From the NCBI GenBank assembly GCA_037043455.1, contig JAWPHD010011514.1, positions 19,218-83,217 on the forward strand: DNA of 64,000 nt, in the 5' to 3' direction. The DNA is from Cyrtodaria siliqua. Its lineage: Eukaryota; Mollusca; Bivalvia; Adapedonta; Hiatellidae. Below the pieces are notes generated by a model. It did no database searches and had not been told where the DNA came from. It saw only the letters and a program-made list of their open reading frames with translations. A program made the translations under genes and the position numbers. Positions 11,588 through 22,858 of this stretch are shown piece by piece (position 1 is the stretch's first letter; every line of letters begins with the position of its first letter).

Positions 11588-13606
11588 TAAACAAGAGGCC
11601 CAAGAGGGCCTGTGGACGCTCTAATAGATTTAGATAGATATAGCTAGATAAAGCTCTCTTCTCCTATAGATTTAACAAAGGCAAATACGATATAGCATTT
11701 TTCAACAAATCAAGGGCCATAACTCTATTATTACTAACAAGATATAGCTGGTTTTTAAAATTGTCCAAGATTTCATTGATATACCGCGCTTCGCACAACT
11801 AGACATACTCTGGCTTCCTGCCAAATTTCGTAGAAATTCAACAAGCCGTTTAAGAGGAGTAGCGCCGACAAGAAATTTAAAATATAAATGTCAAAGGGCC
11901 AAAACTCCGTCAAAAATCAGCGAACTGGAACAAAAGCGTGATATGCACAACTAGACATCTTACCAATGCTTCCTGCCAAGTTTTGTCGAAATTCAACAAG
12001 GCATTTAGGATGAGTAGCGCCGACAAGAAATTTTAAAGTAAGTGTCAAGTAATTAAAAAGATAATGAAAAAAAAAAATCAAAAAAAAATAATATTCAAAT
12101 CAATCAAAAATAAATAAAAAAATAAACAAATGAAAGAATTAAAAAAAAAAGAAAAAAAAGAAGAAAAAAGAAAAGAAGATTTTTTTCTTTTTTTCCCTAT
12201 ACAAGCATTTATGTAAAACTGTGACCCCAGGGGTGGGGCCAGATGTGACCCCAGGGTCACCATTTGAACAAAATTGGTAAAGGACCATAAGCTTATAGCA
12301 ACAACAAAATATTAAACCTCTGGCTCTTGCAGTTTCGGAGATTTTTTAAGTTTTTCCCTATACATGTCTATGTAAAACATGTGACCCTTGGGGCGGGGCC
12401 AAATGTGACCCCAGGGTCACCATTTGAACAAACTTGGTAAAGGACCATAAGCTTATAATAAATGTAAAGTATCAAACCTCTGGCTCCTGTAGATTCCGAA
12501 AAGAAGATTTTTAAAAAAAAAATCCTATATAAGTCTATGTAAAACTGTGACCCTCGGGGCGGGGACAAATTTGACCCCAGGGTCACCATTTGAACAAACT
12601 TAATAGAGGACCATAAGCTGATGCTACATGTAATACATGAGAGCTCTGTGCCATGTGGTTCCAGAGAAGAAGTTTTTTTTTAGTTTTTCCCTATACAAGC
12701 CTATGTAAAACTGTGACCCCCGGGGTGGGGCCAAATGTGTCCCCTGGGTCACCATTTAAACCAATTTGGTAGAGGACCACAAGCTTATAGCAAATGCAAA
12801 ATATTAAACTTCTGGCTCTTGCAGTTTCAGAGAAGAAGATTTTTTAAGTTTTTCCCTATACATGTCTATGTAAAACATGTGACCCTTGGGGAGGGGCCAA
12901 ATGTGACCCGAGGGTCACCATTTGAACAAACTTGGTAAAGGACCATAAGCTTATAGTAAATGCAAAATATCAAACCTCTGGCTGTTGTAGTTTCCTAGAA
13001 GAAGAATTTTTTAAAAAAAATCCTATATAAGTCTATGTAAAACTGTGACCCCCCTGGGCGGGGACAAATTTAATCCCAGGGTCACCATTTGAACAAACTT
13101 AGTTGAGGACCATAAGCTGATGCTACATGTAATACATGAGAGCTCTGTGCCTTGTGGTTTCAGAGAAGAAGATTTTTTAAAGTTTTTTCCTATATGTCTA
13201 TATGAAAAACATGCAAAACCTCAATATACAAACTTTGGATCCCCGGGGCACGACCATTTTTTACCCCGGGGACTTTATTTGAACAAACTTGATAGACTAG
13301 GCGTTGGCGATCATTTAAAAAAAAAATGTTGAAATCTGTCCAGCGGTTCTGGAGAAGATTTTTTAAGGTTTCGACCATATATGGTAATGGCAGCCATCTT
13401 GGATGTAGCGCTGACCTAATTTTAACAAATCTAAAAAGCATTCATCTAAGGATCATCCATGTGAAGTTTAGTCAAAATTAGCCAAGCGGTTTCTGAGGAG
13501 AAGTCGTTTGAAGAAAAGTGAACGGACGACAGACGACAGACGGACGACGGACGACAGACAACACACAATCCCATAAGCTCTGCTGGCCGTTGGCCAGTAG
13601 AGCTAA
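11588..13606 (+). mobile_element. Tandem-core element, family 2
   Basis: The 5' end AACAAGAGGCCCAAGAGGGC forms a hairpin (GGCCC/GGGCC) and leads to CTGTGGACGCTCTA. From about 12200 there are roughly seven units of about 165 bp, each with CTATGTAAAACTGTGACCCC, CAGGGTCACCATTTGAACAA and GGACCATAAGCTTATAG. The 3' end has a GACGACAGACGACAGACGG stretch and the hairpin CTCTGCTGGCC/GGCCAGTAGAG before CTAAAAA. Frames inside are artefacts. An A-rich stretch lies at 12055-12190. Confidence 0.7.
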
Positions 13607-14274
13607 AAAAATCATCAAACCAAAGTTGTGAACATCCGAAAACCTGTACTAAATGTTCGTGTTTGTAACAAACGCCAACCAACGTACAACAGACAATGCG
13701 CCATCACATCAGCTTGCCTGACTTTCGGAGAAGAAAACTAAAAATAATGATTTATAATCAAAAAATACAGTAAGACAAAATAAACAATCTTCTAATATGG
13801 CAAATAGTAAACACATGTTTCTAATTTTAACTGTTTTTCAAGGTCAACATCAATAACAAATATACAGTTGAACTCATATGTTTACAACATCTATAGGGTA
13901 ACACATATAGCTCTCTAGTACATGCAAAACAAGATCATACTTCTACATTACATCACACTTCCTCTCTAAATGAATGTTCCGGGGATGAAACAGTTATGGA
14001 CCTTTAGAGACAGTCAATCACAGTATATAAACAGACTCTGGGAGCAGCTCAGTAGATCAGTTTCGGTATTCTTCATTAAAGTTGATTTACATTTGAATGC
14101 TTTTAGAATATATAATTGTGAGAGGCTTTAATACATATTGTGCTCATTCATAACGACAGTGAAATTGGATATTTGGACTAAACTGGAAATATTGAAAATT
14201 AATTTCGATTAAAGAGACACTTACTTTTTGGATTAAAGAAACACTTACTGCTTTGGATTTTATTTGAACTAATT
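13607..14274 (+). other. Unique-looking spacer with a promoter-like patch
   Basis: Not obviously repetitive within the window. It contains GTATATAAACAG near 14026, a TATA-box-like site, followed by CTCTGGGAGCAGCTCAGTAG. This could be a solo LTR or a promoter. No coding frame was recognised on either strand. Confidence 0.3.
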
Positions 14275-16168
14275 AAACAAGAGGTCAATGACCTTGAAGC
14301 TCTACTGATTGATTTTGATTTCTGGTAGTAGTCGCTACAAACTTGTTTTTTGAAAATTTATTTTTAGCCGTGGCGGCCATCTTGAATTTCCGGCCGACCT
14401 GCCGAATTTTGCTAGGATCAATTAGACATCAAGAGCAACATTCCTGTGAAGTTTCATGAAAATCCGTCAAGTAGTTTCAGAGGAGTAGTCGCTTCAAGTT
14501 TTCATTATATAACTCTATGTAAACAAAGATGGCCGCTGACAGCCATGTTTAACATCGAATCAAAACGATTTTTGACAAGGACCAACATCATGTCATGCTG
14601 ATCATTTTAGAAAAAGTCCCATATCAATATCAAGAAGTAGTCGCTACAAACTTGTATTTTGAAAATCTATTTTTAGCCATGGTGGCCATCTTGAATTTCC
14701 GGCCGACCTGAAATTTTGCTAGGATCAATAAGACATCAAGAGCAACATTTGTGTGAAGTTTCATGAAAATCCGTCAAGTAGTTTCAGAGGAGTAATCGCT
14801 ACAAGTTTTCATTATATAACTCTATGTAAACAAAGATGGCCACTGGCAGCCATGTTTAACGTCGAATCAAAATAATGTTCGACTCGGATAACCATCATGT
14901 CATGCTGATCATTTTAGAAAAAGTCCCATATCAATATCACTTATAGTTTTCAAGAAGTAGTCGCTACAAACTTATTTTTTTTAAATCTATTTTTAGCTGT
15001 GGCGGCCATCTTGAATTTCTGGCCGACCTGAAATTTTGCTACGATCAATTGGACATCAAGAGCAACATTCCTGTAAGTTTCATGAAAATCCGCCGAGTAG
15101 TTTCAGAGGAGTAGTCGCTACAAGTTTTTACTATATAACTCAATGTAAACAAAGATGGCCACTGGCAGCCATGTTTAACGTCGAATCAAAACGATTTTTG
15201 ACATGGAACAACATCATGTCATGCTGATCATTTTAGAAAACGTCCCATATCAATATCACTTATAGTTTTCAAGAAGTAGTCGCTACAAACTTGTATTTTA
15301 AAAATCTATTTTTAGCTTTGGTGGCCATCTTGGATTTTGCATCAACATGAATTTTGCTAGGATCAACTGGACTTCCCGGGCAACATTTCTGTAAAGTTTC
15401 ATGAATATCCATCCAGTAGTTTCAGAGGAGTAGTCGCTACAAGTTTTTACTATATAAATCTATGTAAACAAAGATGGCCGCTAACGGCCATGTTTAAAGT
15501 CGCATCTAAATAAATTTCGACAAGGATCAACATCATGTCATGCTGATCATTTTAGAAAACGTTCCATATCAATATCACTTACAGTTTTCAAGAAGTAGTC
15601 GCAACAAATTTATTTATTTTAAATCTATTTTTAGCCGTGGCGGCCATCTTGAATTTCCGGCCGGCCTGAATTTTTTTTAGGATCAACTAGACATCAAGAG
15701 CAACATTCCTGTGAAGTTTCATGGACATCCGTCAAGTAGTTTCAGAGGAGTAGTCGCTACAATATTTTACTATATAAATCTATGTAAACAAAGATGGCCA
15801 CTGGCAGCCATGTTACACGTCGAATCAAAATAATGTTAGACTAGGATTAACATCATGTCATGCTGATCATTTTAGAAAAAGTCCCATATCAATATCACTT
15901 ATAGTTTTCAAGAAGTAGTCGCTACAAACTTGTATTTTAAAAATCTATTTTTAGCTTTGATGGCCATCTTGGATTTCGCATAAACATGAATTTTTGCTAG
16001 GATCAACTAGACTTCATGGGCAACATTTCTGTAAAGTTTCATGAATATCCATCCAGTAGTTTCAGAGGAGTAGTCGCTACAAATAAAACTTTACGGACAG
16101 ACGGACGGACGACGGACGCCGCACCACGGCATAAGCTCTGCTGATCTCTGATCAGAAGAGCTAAAAAT
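14275..16168 (+). mobile_element. Tandem-core element, family 1, single copy
   Basis: Begins AACAAGAGGTCAATGACCTT and ends with the GACGGACGACGGACGCCGCA stretch and a hairpin ending GATCAGAAGAGCTAAAAA. About five and a half units of the same core as at 3-6.8 kb lie between. It is a complete, un-nested reference copy of the family. It lies 3' of the last recognised HEPN-gene exon and may be in its next intron. Confidence 0.75.
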
Positions 16169-16402
16169 TGAATATTAATGAAAAACTGGATTTGTGTATT
16201 CTGTAAGTGAATAGTTTATATATATATATAAATGTAAATAAATGTGTTAATTATATTTTTCTGTTGCCGATTTTGATTTTTTTCTCGTTACATTTAAAAC
16301 TTTAACATATGTGAAGAAATTGGATATATCTGTAAGAAGGGGGCGATAATCAAACTGTCTTACATGTCAAATACAAAATGTGTAGGAATTAGTCATACTT
16401 AC

Positions 16403-16641
16403 ATTTTCAAGATCCTGTTTATGCGTTGTGTACTCATGGTTAGACAATGTACGCGAGGAGTTATGTGCCAACATGTTTCTGTACCATTTAACCCGTGCCA
16501 GATTGGCTTCTTCGGATGTTTCAGTGGTGTTCGGCAAACTGTCCCATCCATTCGATGGCGCTGGCAACAGTTTTGCATTTCTTATAATACAGATCATCAG
16601 GGTGATGTCAAATTGGGTGCTCTCTACAACAACCCCCGGAG
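16403..16641 (-). CDS. DZIP3-like HEPN gene, second exon
   Basis: 239 bases between the acceptor CTTAATTATAACAG and the donor GAAAAT|GTAAGT. The translation covers the core of the HEPN fold, with the RX4H motif (RNMLAH). Wider frames can be drawn over this span on both strands, but only this one shows family residues and proper splice sites. Confidence 0.7.
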
Positions 16642-18675
16642 CTGTTATAATTAAGAGAATATACGTAATAAGGACAATATTAGGTTTACATGCGATACAT
16701 ACTGATATGCAAAGACTATGAGCTAGGAAATATGCTGTAGACCATATTATCAAAAAATGAGATATTTTCTATATCAATTTAATGCAAGAGAGAATGAAGA
16801 AAAGGCATATAATTATGAAACAATGTGTAAATTTTGTTTCACAATTTTAAATTGGAAATTCAATAATTGTATAATAAATTTGTTTTATTTTCTGCTGATA
16901 AAGCAGCTAATAATGTATCATTTTTTGACGCCTACATTACGAAAATGTTTTATCTCTGGAACTCGGGAGCACTAATTCATATACCCCAGTTCATTGAATC
17001 AATCAACTGAGTATGATGTTGTTTCCATGCATATCACCGGGTGACTCCATCAGGGCTATGTGTTAAAACTTCGTAAAAAATTTGCAAAATGTTATTATCG
17101 TAACCATGATTTTCTTTCCAAATATAAAAGTAATTTAAGAACTCTTCTGCGACAAGGACTATCACAACAATCTGACTTCTATGGTGAAGTGATTTACAAA
17201 CTTTGTAAGATCCTTGGTCATGATCACTTTCATACTATCTTTGTTAAACTGGTTAAAAGGTTTATCAAAAGAGGTTATGACCCTATCATTTTGCAACGAA
17301 CTGCGTGCTTGGTTGTGGACCCATTTACAGTTCGCCACTATGATTTTCTCTTTAATTGTGCGACGACCTGACAGGCTGTGGACTCTATGATGACGTCTAT
17401 TAAAGCCCAAAAGGACTGCAACGTTTGATGTTTGTCTGCAATCTTGTCTTCTCGTTGCTCTGACTTCTGCCAAGTCACTGAGTACCTTCTCTGTGGCTAT
17501 CTAGGCTATTGTTCTTTTGTATTTATATATACACGAGCATCCTTGTATTTTACTTATATTGCCTAATAATGCTGCCTTGTTGGGTAGAAAATAGTTTATG
17601 GCGGGGATTTCTTTATTTACACTGTCCCGTTATACTGGGATGACGGTAGGGTAAGTGTGAGGCTTGGTGCAGCCTAGAACCTGGTTTAAACCGCCAGCGG
17701 CCTCTTGTACCACTAACTCGGTAGCCCTATTGTCAACCCTTTTGTTTGTGTGATGTTTTATTTGGCCCTTTATTCATCTTTAAAGTTGTTCTTTGGTTCT
17801 GTGTGTGTTTGTGGTTGACGGTCGTCCTTGAATACTACATTTCCTGTTCGATTTTTATATCTGCTTAGCACGGAAAGGGATAACACTATATGCCCGTGGC
17901 CGTTTGGTCATAACAAAGACTAGAGCTGGCGGTCATGTTCGGCTGCTGACGGCAATTATTAAGGTTGAATCGAAAGGAATTTTGATTAGGACAAACTACA
18001 CGTCATACCAGACATTTTGGCGAAGGTTTCACACCAATACCGCTCATGCTCTTTGAGAAGCAGTTGCAGCACAATTGTATTAGAAAATCAACTTTTATCT
18101 TTTGCGGCCGTCTTGAATTTCAGGTCAATCTGATTTTGACTTATAAACAAATTGACATCAATAGCAAGAGTGCTGTCAAGTATCATGCACATACATATAG
18201 TTTTAGATGAGAAGTCGACACAGGATGTGATGCACCGAATGACAAAGAAGCACTACAGCATAAGCTATGCTGACCGATGATCCGTAGAGCTAAGCACAGT
18301 AGCAGTATGACACAATGAAGTATTCAGTTAACAGAGTAGAGCATTTTATTGACATTTTACTTGCATTGTGAATGTGTCATGTCATCATGCAGCATATTGT
18401 AAGAAACACAAACCTGGTGGGTATAGTATTTTCAGTTGATGTCTCCGCAGTACATTTGGCATACTACGGAACAATCGTTCATTCGTCGTCAAAAAGCTAG
18501 CCAGTGTACTCGGAGGTACTAGCCTATCGAAACTAATACGAACAGCTTTAATCCCGACTTCTGAAAGCCGGTCAAGACGGTGGTAGTTTTTTTCTTCATC
18601 TGCAACACTTGTACCCGAGGCTGGTGGACCCCCAGTGGCCATACTTGAAGATTCTACGAAGCACTTACATGGTAA
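16403..18675 (-). CDS. DZIP3-like HEPN-domain gene, 5' part (two exons)
   Basis: Two exons on the minus strand encode the start of a protein with the DZIP3-type HEPN region. Exon 1 (start codon at 18642) begins MATGGPPASG and contains DEEKNYHRL and ILYPP. Exon 2 contains FDITLMICIIRN, GWDSLP and ARVKWYRNMLAH. Both match the usual order of this family. The RX4H HEPN motif is RNMLAH, a metal-independent RNase or RNA-binding signature of the superfamily. Exon 1 ends after one base of a codon and exon 2 starts with the other two, so the phases agree. Exon 2 ends between codons before GTAAGT, so more exons are expected below 16403; none was found before the mobile elements start. Known relatives include the E3 ligase DZIP3 and many molluscan HEPN proteins with other C-termini, so the final function is open. 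The intron holds a LINE relic. Confidence 0.7.
17060..17371 (+). pseudogene. LINE-like reverse-transcriptase C-terminal fragment
   Basis: A 103-codon frame reads KFAKCYYRNHDFLSKYKSNL, then LLRQGLSQQSDFYGEVIYKL and QRTACLVVDPFTV. This resembles the C-terminal stretch of non-LTR retrotransposon proteins common in bivalve genomes, recognised by memory of the pattern, not by a search. It is followed by the dispersed tail, opposite to and inside the intron of the HEPN gene. The N-terminal polymerase is absent. Confidence 0.45.
17372..17890 (+). mobile_element. LINE-like 3' tail, reference copy
   Basis: Runs from the stop of the frame at 17371 to about CCTGTTCGATTTTTATATCT. The 3' portion recurs at 425-905 and 10395-10645. 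That makes this the most complete copy, linking the tail to a coding region. Confidence 0.5.
17925..18297 (+). mobile_element. Ancient tandem-core element relic, family 1
   Basis: Phrases correspond loosely to the family 1 core: GGCGGTCATGTTCGGCTGC, GAATCGAAAGGAATTTTGAT, GCGGCCGTCTTGAATTTCAG. It ends with GCATAAGCTATGCTGACCGA and a hairpin closing at CGTAGAGCTAAG. It is far more diverged than the copies at 3-6.8 and 14.3-16.2 kb, showing that the family is old. Confidence 0.5.
18414..18675 (-). CDS. DZIP3-like HEPN gene, first coding exon
   Basis: The coding part runs from the ATG at 18642 to 18414 (76 codons plus one base). The donor is CCACCAG|GTTTGT. A good acceptor, TTTTATTCATACAG, ends at 18676, giving a 33-base 5' UTR segment, so an upstream non-coding exon is likely. 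The residues DEEKNYHRLDRLSEVGIKAV are typical of the N-terminus of this family. A CAT|GTAAGTG within the short 5' UTR could act as an internal donor. The minisatellite at 18690-20040 begins immediately outside this exon. Confidence 0.7.
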
Positions 18676-18689
18676 CTGTATGAATAAAA

Positions 18690-20040
18690 CAATATTATAA
18701 TTGGTAATAACACAGAGCAAGGTGATAACACAACATATAGTGATAACCCATTACATGGTGATAACACGGCACACGGTGATAACAAAGCACACGGTGACAA
18801 CACAGGACATGGTGATAACACGGCACACGGTGATAACAAAGCACACGGTGACAACATATGGCATGGTGATAACACGACACATGTCATTACACAACACATG
18901 GTGCTAACAAAGAACATAGTGATAACACAGCACATGGTGATGACGCAGCACATGTTGCTAACACAGTACATGGTGCTAACCAGAGCATATGGTGACAATA
19001 CAGCACATGTTGCTAACACAGTACATGGTGCTAACCAGAGCATATGGTGATAATACAGCACATGTTGCTAACACAGTACATGGTGCTAACCAGAGCATAT
19101 GGTGATAATACAGCACATGGTGATGACGCAGCACATGTTGCTAACACAGTACATGGTGCTAACCAGAGCATATGGTGATAATACAGCACATGGTGATGAC
19201 GCAGCAAATGTTGCTAACACAGTACATGGTGCTAACCAGAGCATATGGTGATAATACAGCACATGGTGATGACGCAGCACATGTTGCTGACACAGTACAT
19301 GGTGCTAACCAGAGCATGTGGTGATAATACAGCACATGGTGATGACGCAGCACATGTTGCTAACACAGTACATGGTGCTAACCAGAGCATATGGTGATAA
19401 TACAGCGCATGGTGATGACGCAGCAAATGGTCATAATGCAGCATATGGTGATAATACAGCACATGGTGATGACGCAGCAAATGGTCATAATGCAGCATAT
19501 GGTGATAATACAGCACATGGTGATGACGCAGCAAATGGTCATAATGCAGCATATGGTGATAATACAGCACATGGTGATGACGCAGCAAATGGTCATAATG
19601 CAGCATATGGTGATAATACAGCACATGATGACACAGCAAATGGTCATAATGCAGCATATGGGGATAATACAGCAAATGGTGATAACGCAGCAAATGGTCA
19701 TAATGCAGCATATGGTGATAATACAGCACATGGTGATGACGCAGCAAATGGTCATAATGCAGCATATGGTGATAATACAGCACATGGTGATGACGCAGCA
19801 TATGGTCATAATGCAGCATATGGTGATAATAAAGCACATGATGATGACGCAGCATATGGTCAGAATGCAGCATATGGTGATAATACAGCACATGGTGATG
19901 ACGCACCAAATGGTCATAATGCAGCATATGGTGATAATACAGCACATGGTGATGACGCAGCAAATGGTCATAATGCAGCATATGGTGATAATACAGTACA
20001 TGGTGATTACGCAGCATATGGTGAATCATGTATTCGTCTA
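18690..20040. repeat. Compound minisatellite next to the HEPN gene start
   Basis: The basic unit is 18 bp, of the type CATGGTGATAATACAGCA. Two higher-order patterns are clear: a 73-bp unit (containing ACATGTTGCTAACACAGTAC and GCTAACCAGAGCATATGG), repeated about six times between 18950 and 19400, and a 54-bp unit (AAATGGTCATAATGCAGCAT...) from 19430 to 20000. Because 18 and 54 are multiples of three, long frames stay open on both strands (up to 265 codons). They read as mere period-18 peptides such as AAYGDNTAHGDD, so they are not taken as genes. The array begins about 15 bases outside the HEPN exon acceptor. Confidence 0.85.
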
Positions 20041-20364
20041 ACTATTCGCCCCAAATAGGCAAATCTACGACAGCATGCCAATGATTATGACTTATTGTGA
20101 AATAAAAACACAGCTTTTGCTAGTCTACACTCAATATGACACTCAGCACTCTGAATCAAGGTAGAAAAATAGATACTACACATGACGAAGTCCATGATGA
20201 AATAAAGGTAACTTCAGAGGGGGATGTTTTAACATATTTTATGCTAGAATTCATAAGTTACATACATTTGAATATTTCCTGCATAAATAGGACACTAATT
20301 TCATAAACGATATCAGTGCGATATGAATACACATGTCTTACAATTAATTCAGAGTCATGGCTTC
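20041..20364. other. Unannotated spacer
   Basis: AT-rich, with no recognised gene, repeat partner or RNA structure. Confidence 0.3.
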
Positions 20365-20950
20365 AAAGTGCTGTAGATACAGTGCGTTGGGGTGTATAGA
20401 ATCATTGGTAGTAAAGAATCATTTCCTATTTAAATTCAATTTTCTCAGCTTATATATTTTAGATTATTTTAAAACTTTCCAGGCTTGAATATATATCATA
20501 TAAGCATAAAATTACTCAACGGTGAAATAATTTGGGACATTTTACCTTGCAAAATATATCACTACGTTCGACACCTCTCAGAAAAAATGATTCTATACTA
20601 CCTGAATGAAGTGTGCTTTTGAAACCAAAAATTCATACATTTCACAATAAACTCAGAAATAAATATTTGCTGTTTTAACAAATGTTAGGGACAAAAGCCA
20701 AAATGCAATCATCAATTAAGGTAACTTGTTGAAGTTCGGCACTTTTAAGGATAAAATGAAATTCGGTAAATATTGGTGCAAAAATGCCTATTCAAAAATC
20801 ACAATTTCAGGACAATAATTTTAGAAATTTTGCTATCATACAACTAAATGGATAAATCTAAATCAGAAATTAAATAAACATTTTCCTTCCATTTTAAAAG
20901 TAGACATTTAACCCAAGTGATTCTATACCCCCCAAAGCACTGTATATGGT
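20365..20950. mobile_element. Foldback/MITE with GATTCTATAC ends
   Basis: Left end ATACAGTGCGTTGGGGTGTA then TAGAATCA; right end TGATTCTATACCCCCCAAAG then CACTGTAT, its near-perfect reverse complement over about 28 bases. The interior is AT-rich without frames. Confidence 0.6.
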
Positions 20951-21483
20951 GTCTGAAACACGTTACACATCACTGCATGTAACATTCTATGATAGGCCAT
21001 ATATGCCATGTCATTTTAGTCTAAATACAGAACATTTCTTTAAATATCAGTATGCATTATTCTATAATTTAGTTTTATGCCATACGTGATTATTTTTATA
21101 CCAAAATACCTATAAAATAGAAAGCATGCATCACGTTGGTTTTCTCGAAAGTACAGGACGACAGGTTAGTTTAGAAGTGAAAAACACAACCAAATAAATT
21201 AAATACGGCCGAAATAATGAACTACTTATTACAATAGAGATATGGTCTCTCAATTTATAGAGACTGATTAAATGACTGACTAATTATTGGTTAGAGCAAA
21301 GGTAGACAAATGTGGACATGAACCACATTTGTTTGAAATGATTGGTAACTCCAGACTTAACGAAGTTGGAGTAGCAACTTGCAAACATTTAGTATCGCAT
21401 TTATAAGCAGGATTGTGTTTTTGAAAAACATGTTCACACTATATTAAGCTAATTATTATGTAACCTTTTGTAAATGTAGATAT

Positions 21484-21663
21484 ATGAACCACAAAATGCC
21501 TATTGAAAATTGCCGATTCTGTCATATTGAAAGAAATTTACGTAGACATACCTCTAATCTTTGTAATGAAAATGTACTTGGCGATGAATTTCATTATATT
21601 TTTCGGTGTAAATATTTTATTGAAGATGGAAAAAAGTATTTAGCAGAGTTTCATTATAATTAG
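21484..21663 (+). pseudogene. LINE-like C-terminal zinc-finger remnant
   Basis: A 59-codon frame contains ENCRFCHIE, then VLGDEFHYIFRCKYFIE and KKYL. The C-x2-C ... H-x3-C arrangement with a GDEFHY core is the usual C-terminal motif of many non-LTR retrotransposon proteins. Upstream polymerase sequence is missing. It is too short to be a gene by itself. Confidence 0.5.
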
Positions 21664-21694
21664 CACCCTGACACAGTTTAATTTGAATCACGTA

Positions 21695-22185
21695 CACTCA
21701 AGTGATATGAAAACGCAACACGGGAATTTCCGTAATATATTGTATATACTGCACACTTAATTGCACATAATATTCCAAAGAAATCCCAAGATGTTTTTTA
21801 AAAAGAAAGTTGCAGTTAACTAAAGAAAGGACACAACTGTGATGTTGTAGACGTTTTAATCACACTACACTTTGTAACAAGAACTTCATAAATGTTGAAA
21901 TAGCTCTTTGAAAAATTGAGCTAGTTCAGTACTGTATTTAACGTAAATAGCTTGCAAAATGTTGCATCCTAAGTTTGCTCACATGATTGAGCCAAACGCG
22001 TACTCTGTGAATAATGAAACATTGAAGGAATACTATTTGCTGTATTATTTGTTGTTTAAGTATTTTTTCCAAAAGGAAAGGTCTTGCGTAGCCATGTACC
22101 ATTCGATTAAAGGCAGCATATTGTACATAAAATATATAGCGGAAATTCCCGTGTTGCGTTTTCATATCACTTCAGTGTATGTACA
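21695..22185. mobile_element. MITE with ~40-bp inverted ends
   Basis: Left TGATATGAAAACGCAACACG followed by GGAATTTCCG; right CGGAAATTCC then CGTGTTGCGTTTTCATATCA. The arms are nearly perfect, so the copy is fairly young. The paired frames on both strands here (75 and 76 codons) lie wholly in this element and are not genes. Confidence 0.7.
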
Positions 22186-22533
22186 GTGAGAATAAACTTC
22201 ACTGGAATAAATCGATATTATTAGAGCTAGCACTATTTTTAAAATTTATATTATCTGTTTGTAAATAAGAATTTATACGCAGTATACTCATTTTCCAGTC
22301 AAATTCATTGTTTTATTTCCTTCATTCCATTTTGCTGTTCTAAATATTTGTTCACTATGTGTTTACTTTGATAAATGTATGTGTCATTTGCTCTTAATGA
22401 GCCATGACTTTTTTAATAAAACTCGAAAGTTGAAACTTGTTAACTGTCAGGCTAGTACATTATCATTCAAATCTACTTATATTAGAAGAGAACAGAATAG
22501 TTTTATTCAGAAAACCAATGCATACACAAAGAT

Positions 22534-22610
22534 TTAATTGAATTGGGTTTTAAGGCGCACCAACACATGTCGATTTGGGAATTCTACTCCAATAAAACAG
22601 CATCCATACA
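22534..22610 (-). mobile_element. Fragment of the GCGCCATATAACC SINE-like family
   Basis: ATTGAATTGGGTTTTAAGGC then GCACCAACACATG matches the tail end of the longer copies at 22859-23275 and 58033-58268. Only about 45 bases of the family remain. Confidence 0.5.
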
Positions 22611-22637
22611 GAATGAATTCTTCAAAACAACAATACG

Positions 22638-22840
22638 TGGAGTGCGTGGTCCAGTGGTAGAGCGCCGAACTCCTGATCGAGAGGTCGTGGGTTCGATCCT
22701 CCGTCGCGGCGACGTTATTTATCCTTGAGCAAGAAAATTAATCCAGTACTGGTTCTACCCAGGAAGCCATCGAGAGTGATTAATCTAAGTTGTAAGAACT
22801 TGTTTCGCAATCGATGTAAAATAAATATGTTTAAAACAAC
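22638..22840 (+). mobile_element. tRNA-headed SINE
   Basis: The head has an A box in GTGGTCCAGTGGTAGAGCGC and a B box in GTGGGTTCGATCCTC, at pol III promoter spacing. The body continues with TCCAGTACTGGTTCTACCCA, a block also present in the SINEs at 47 and 57 kb. A real tRNA gene is unlikely because the acceptor ends do not pair cleanly and the body follows directly. Confidence 0.65.
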
Positions 22841-22858
22841 AATATCTTATTGAAAGAC

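Noticed and set aside
19232..20058. Long overlapping frames on both strands (up to 265 codons)
   Set aside because: They are translations of an 18/54-bp tandem repeat and consist only of repeating short words. No conserved domain or start context is seen.
21938..22189. Paired 75- and 76-codon frames
   Set aside because: Both lie wholly between the inverted ends of a MITE.
22664..22712. Functional tRNA gene
   Set aside because: A and B boxes are good, but the head runs directly into a SINE body and the acceptor stem does not close well.
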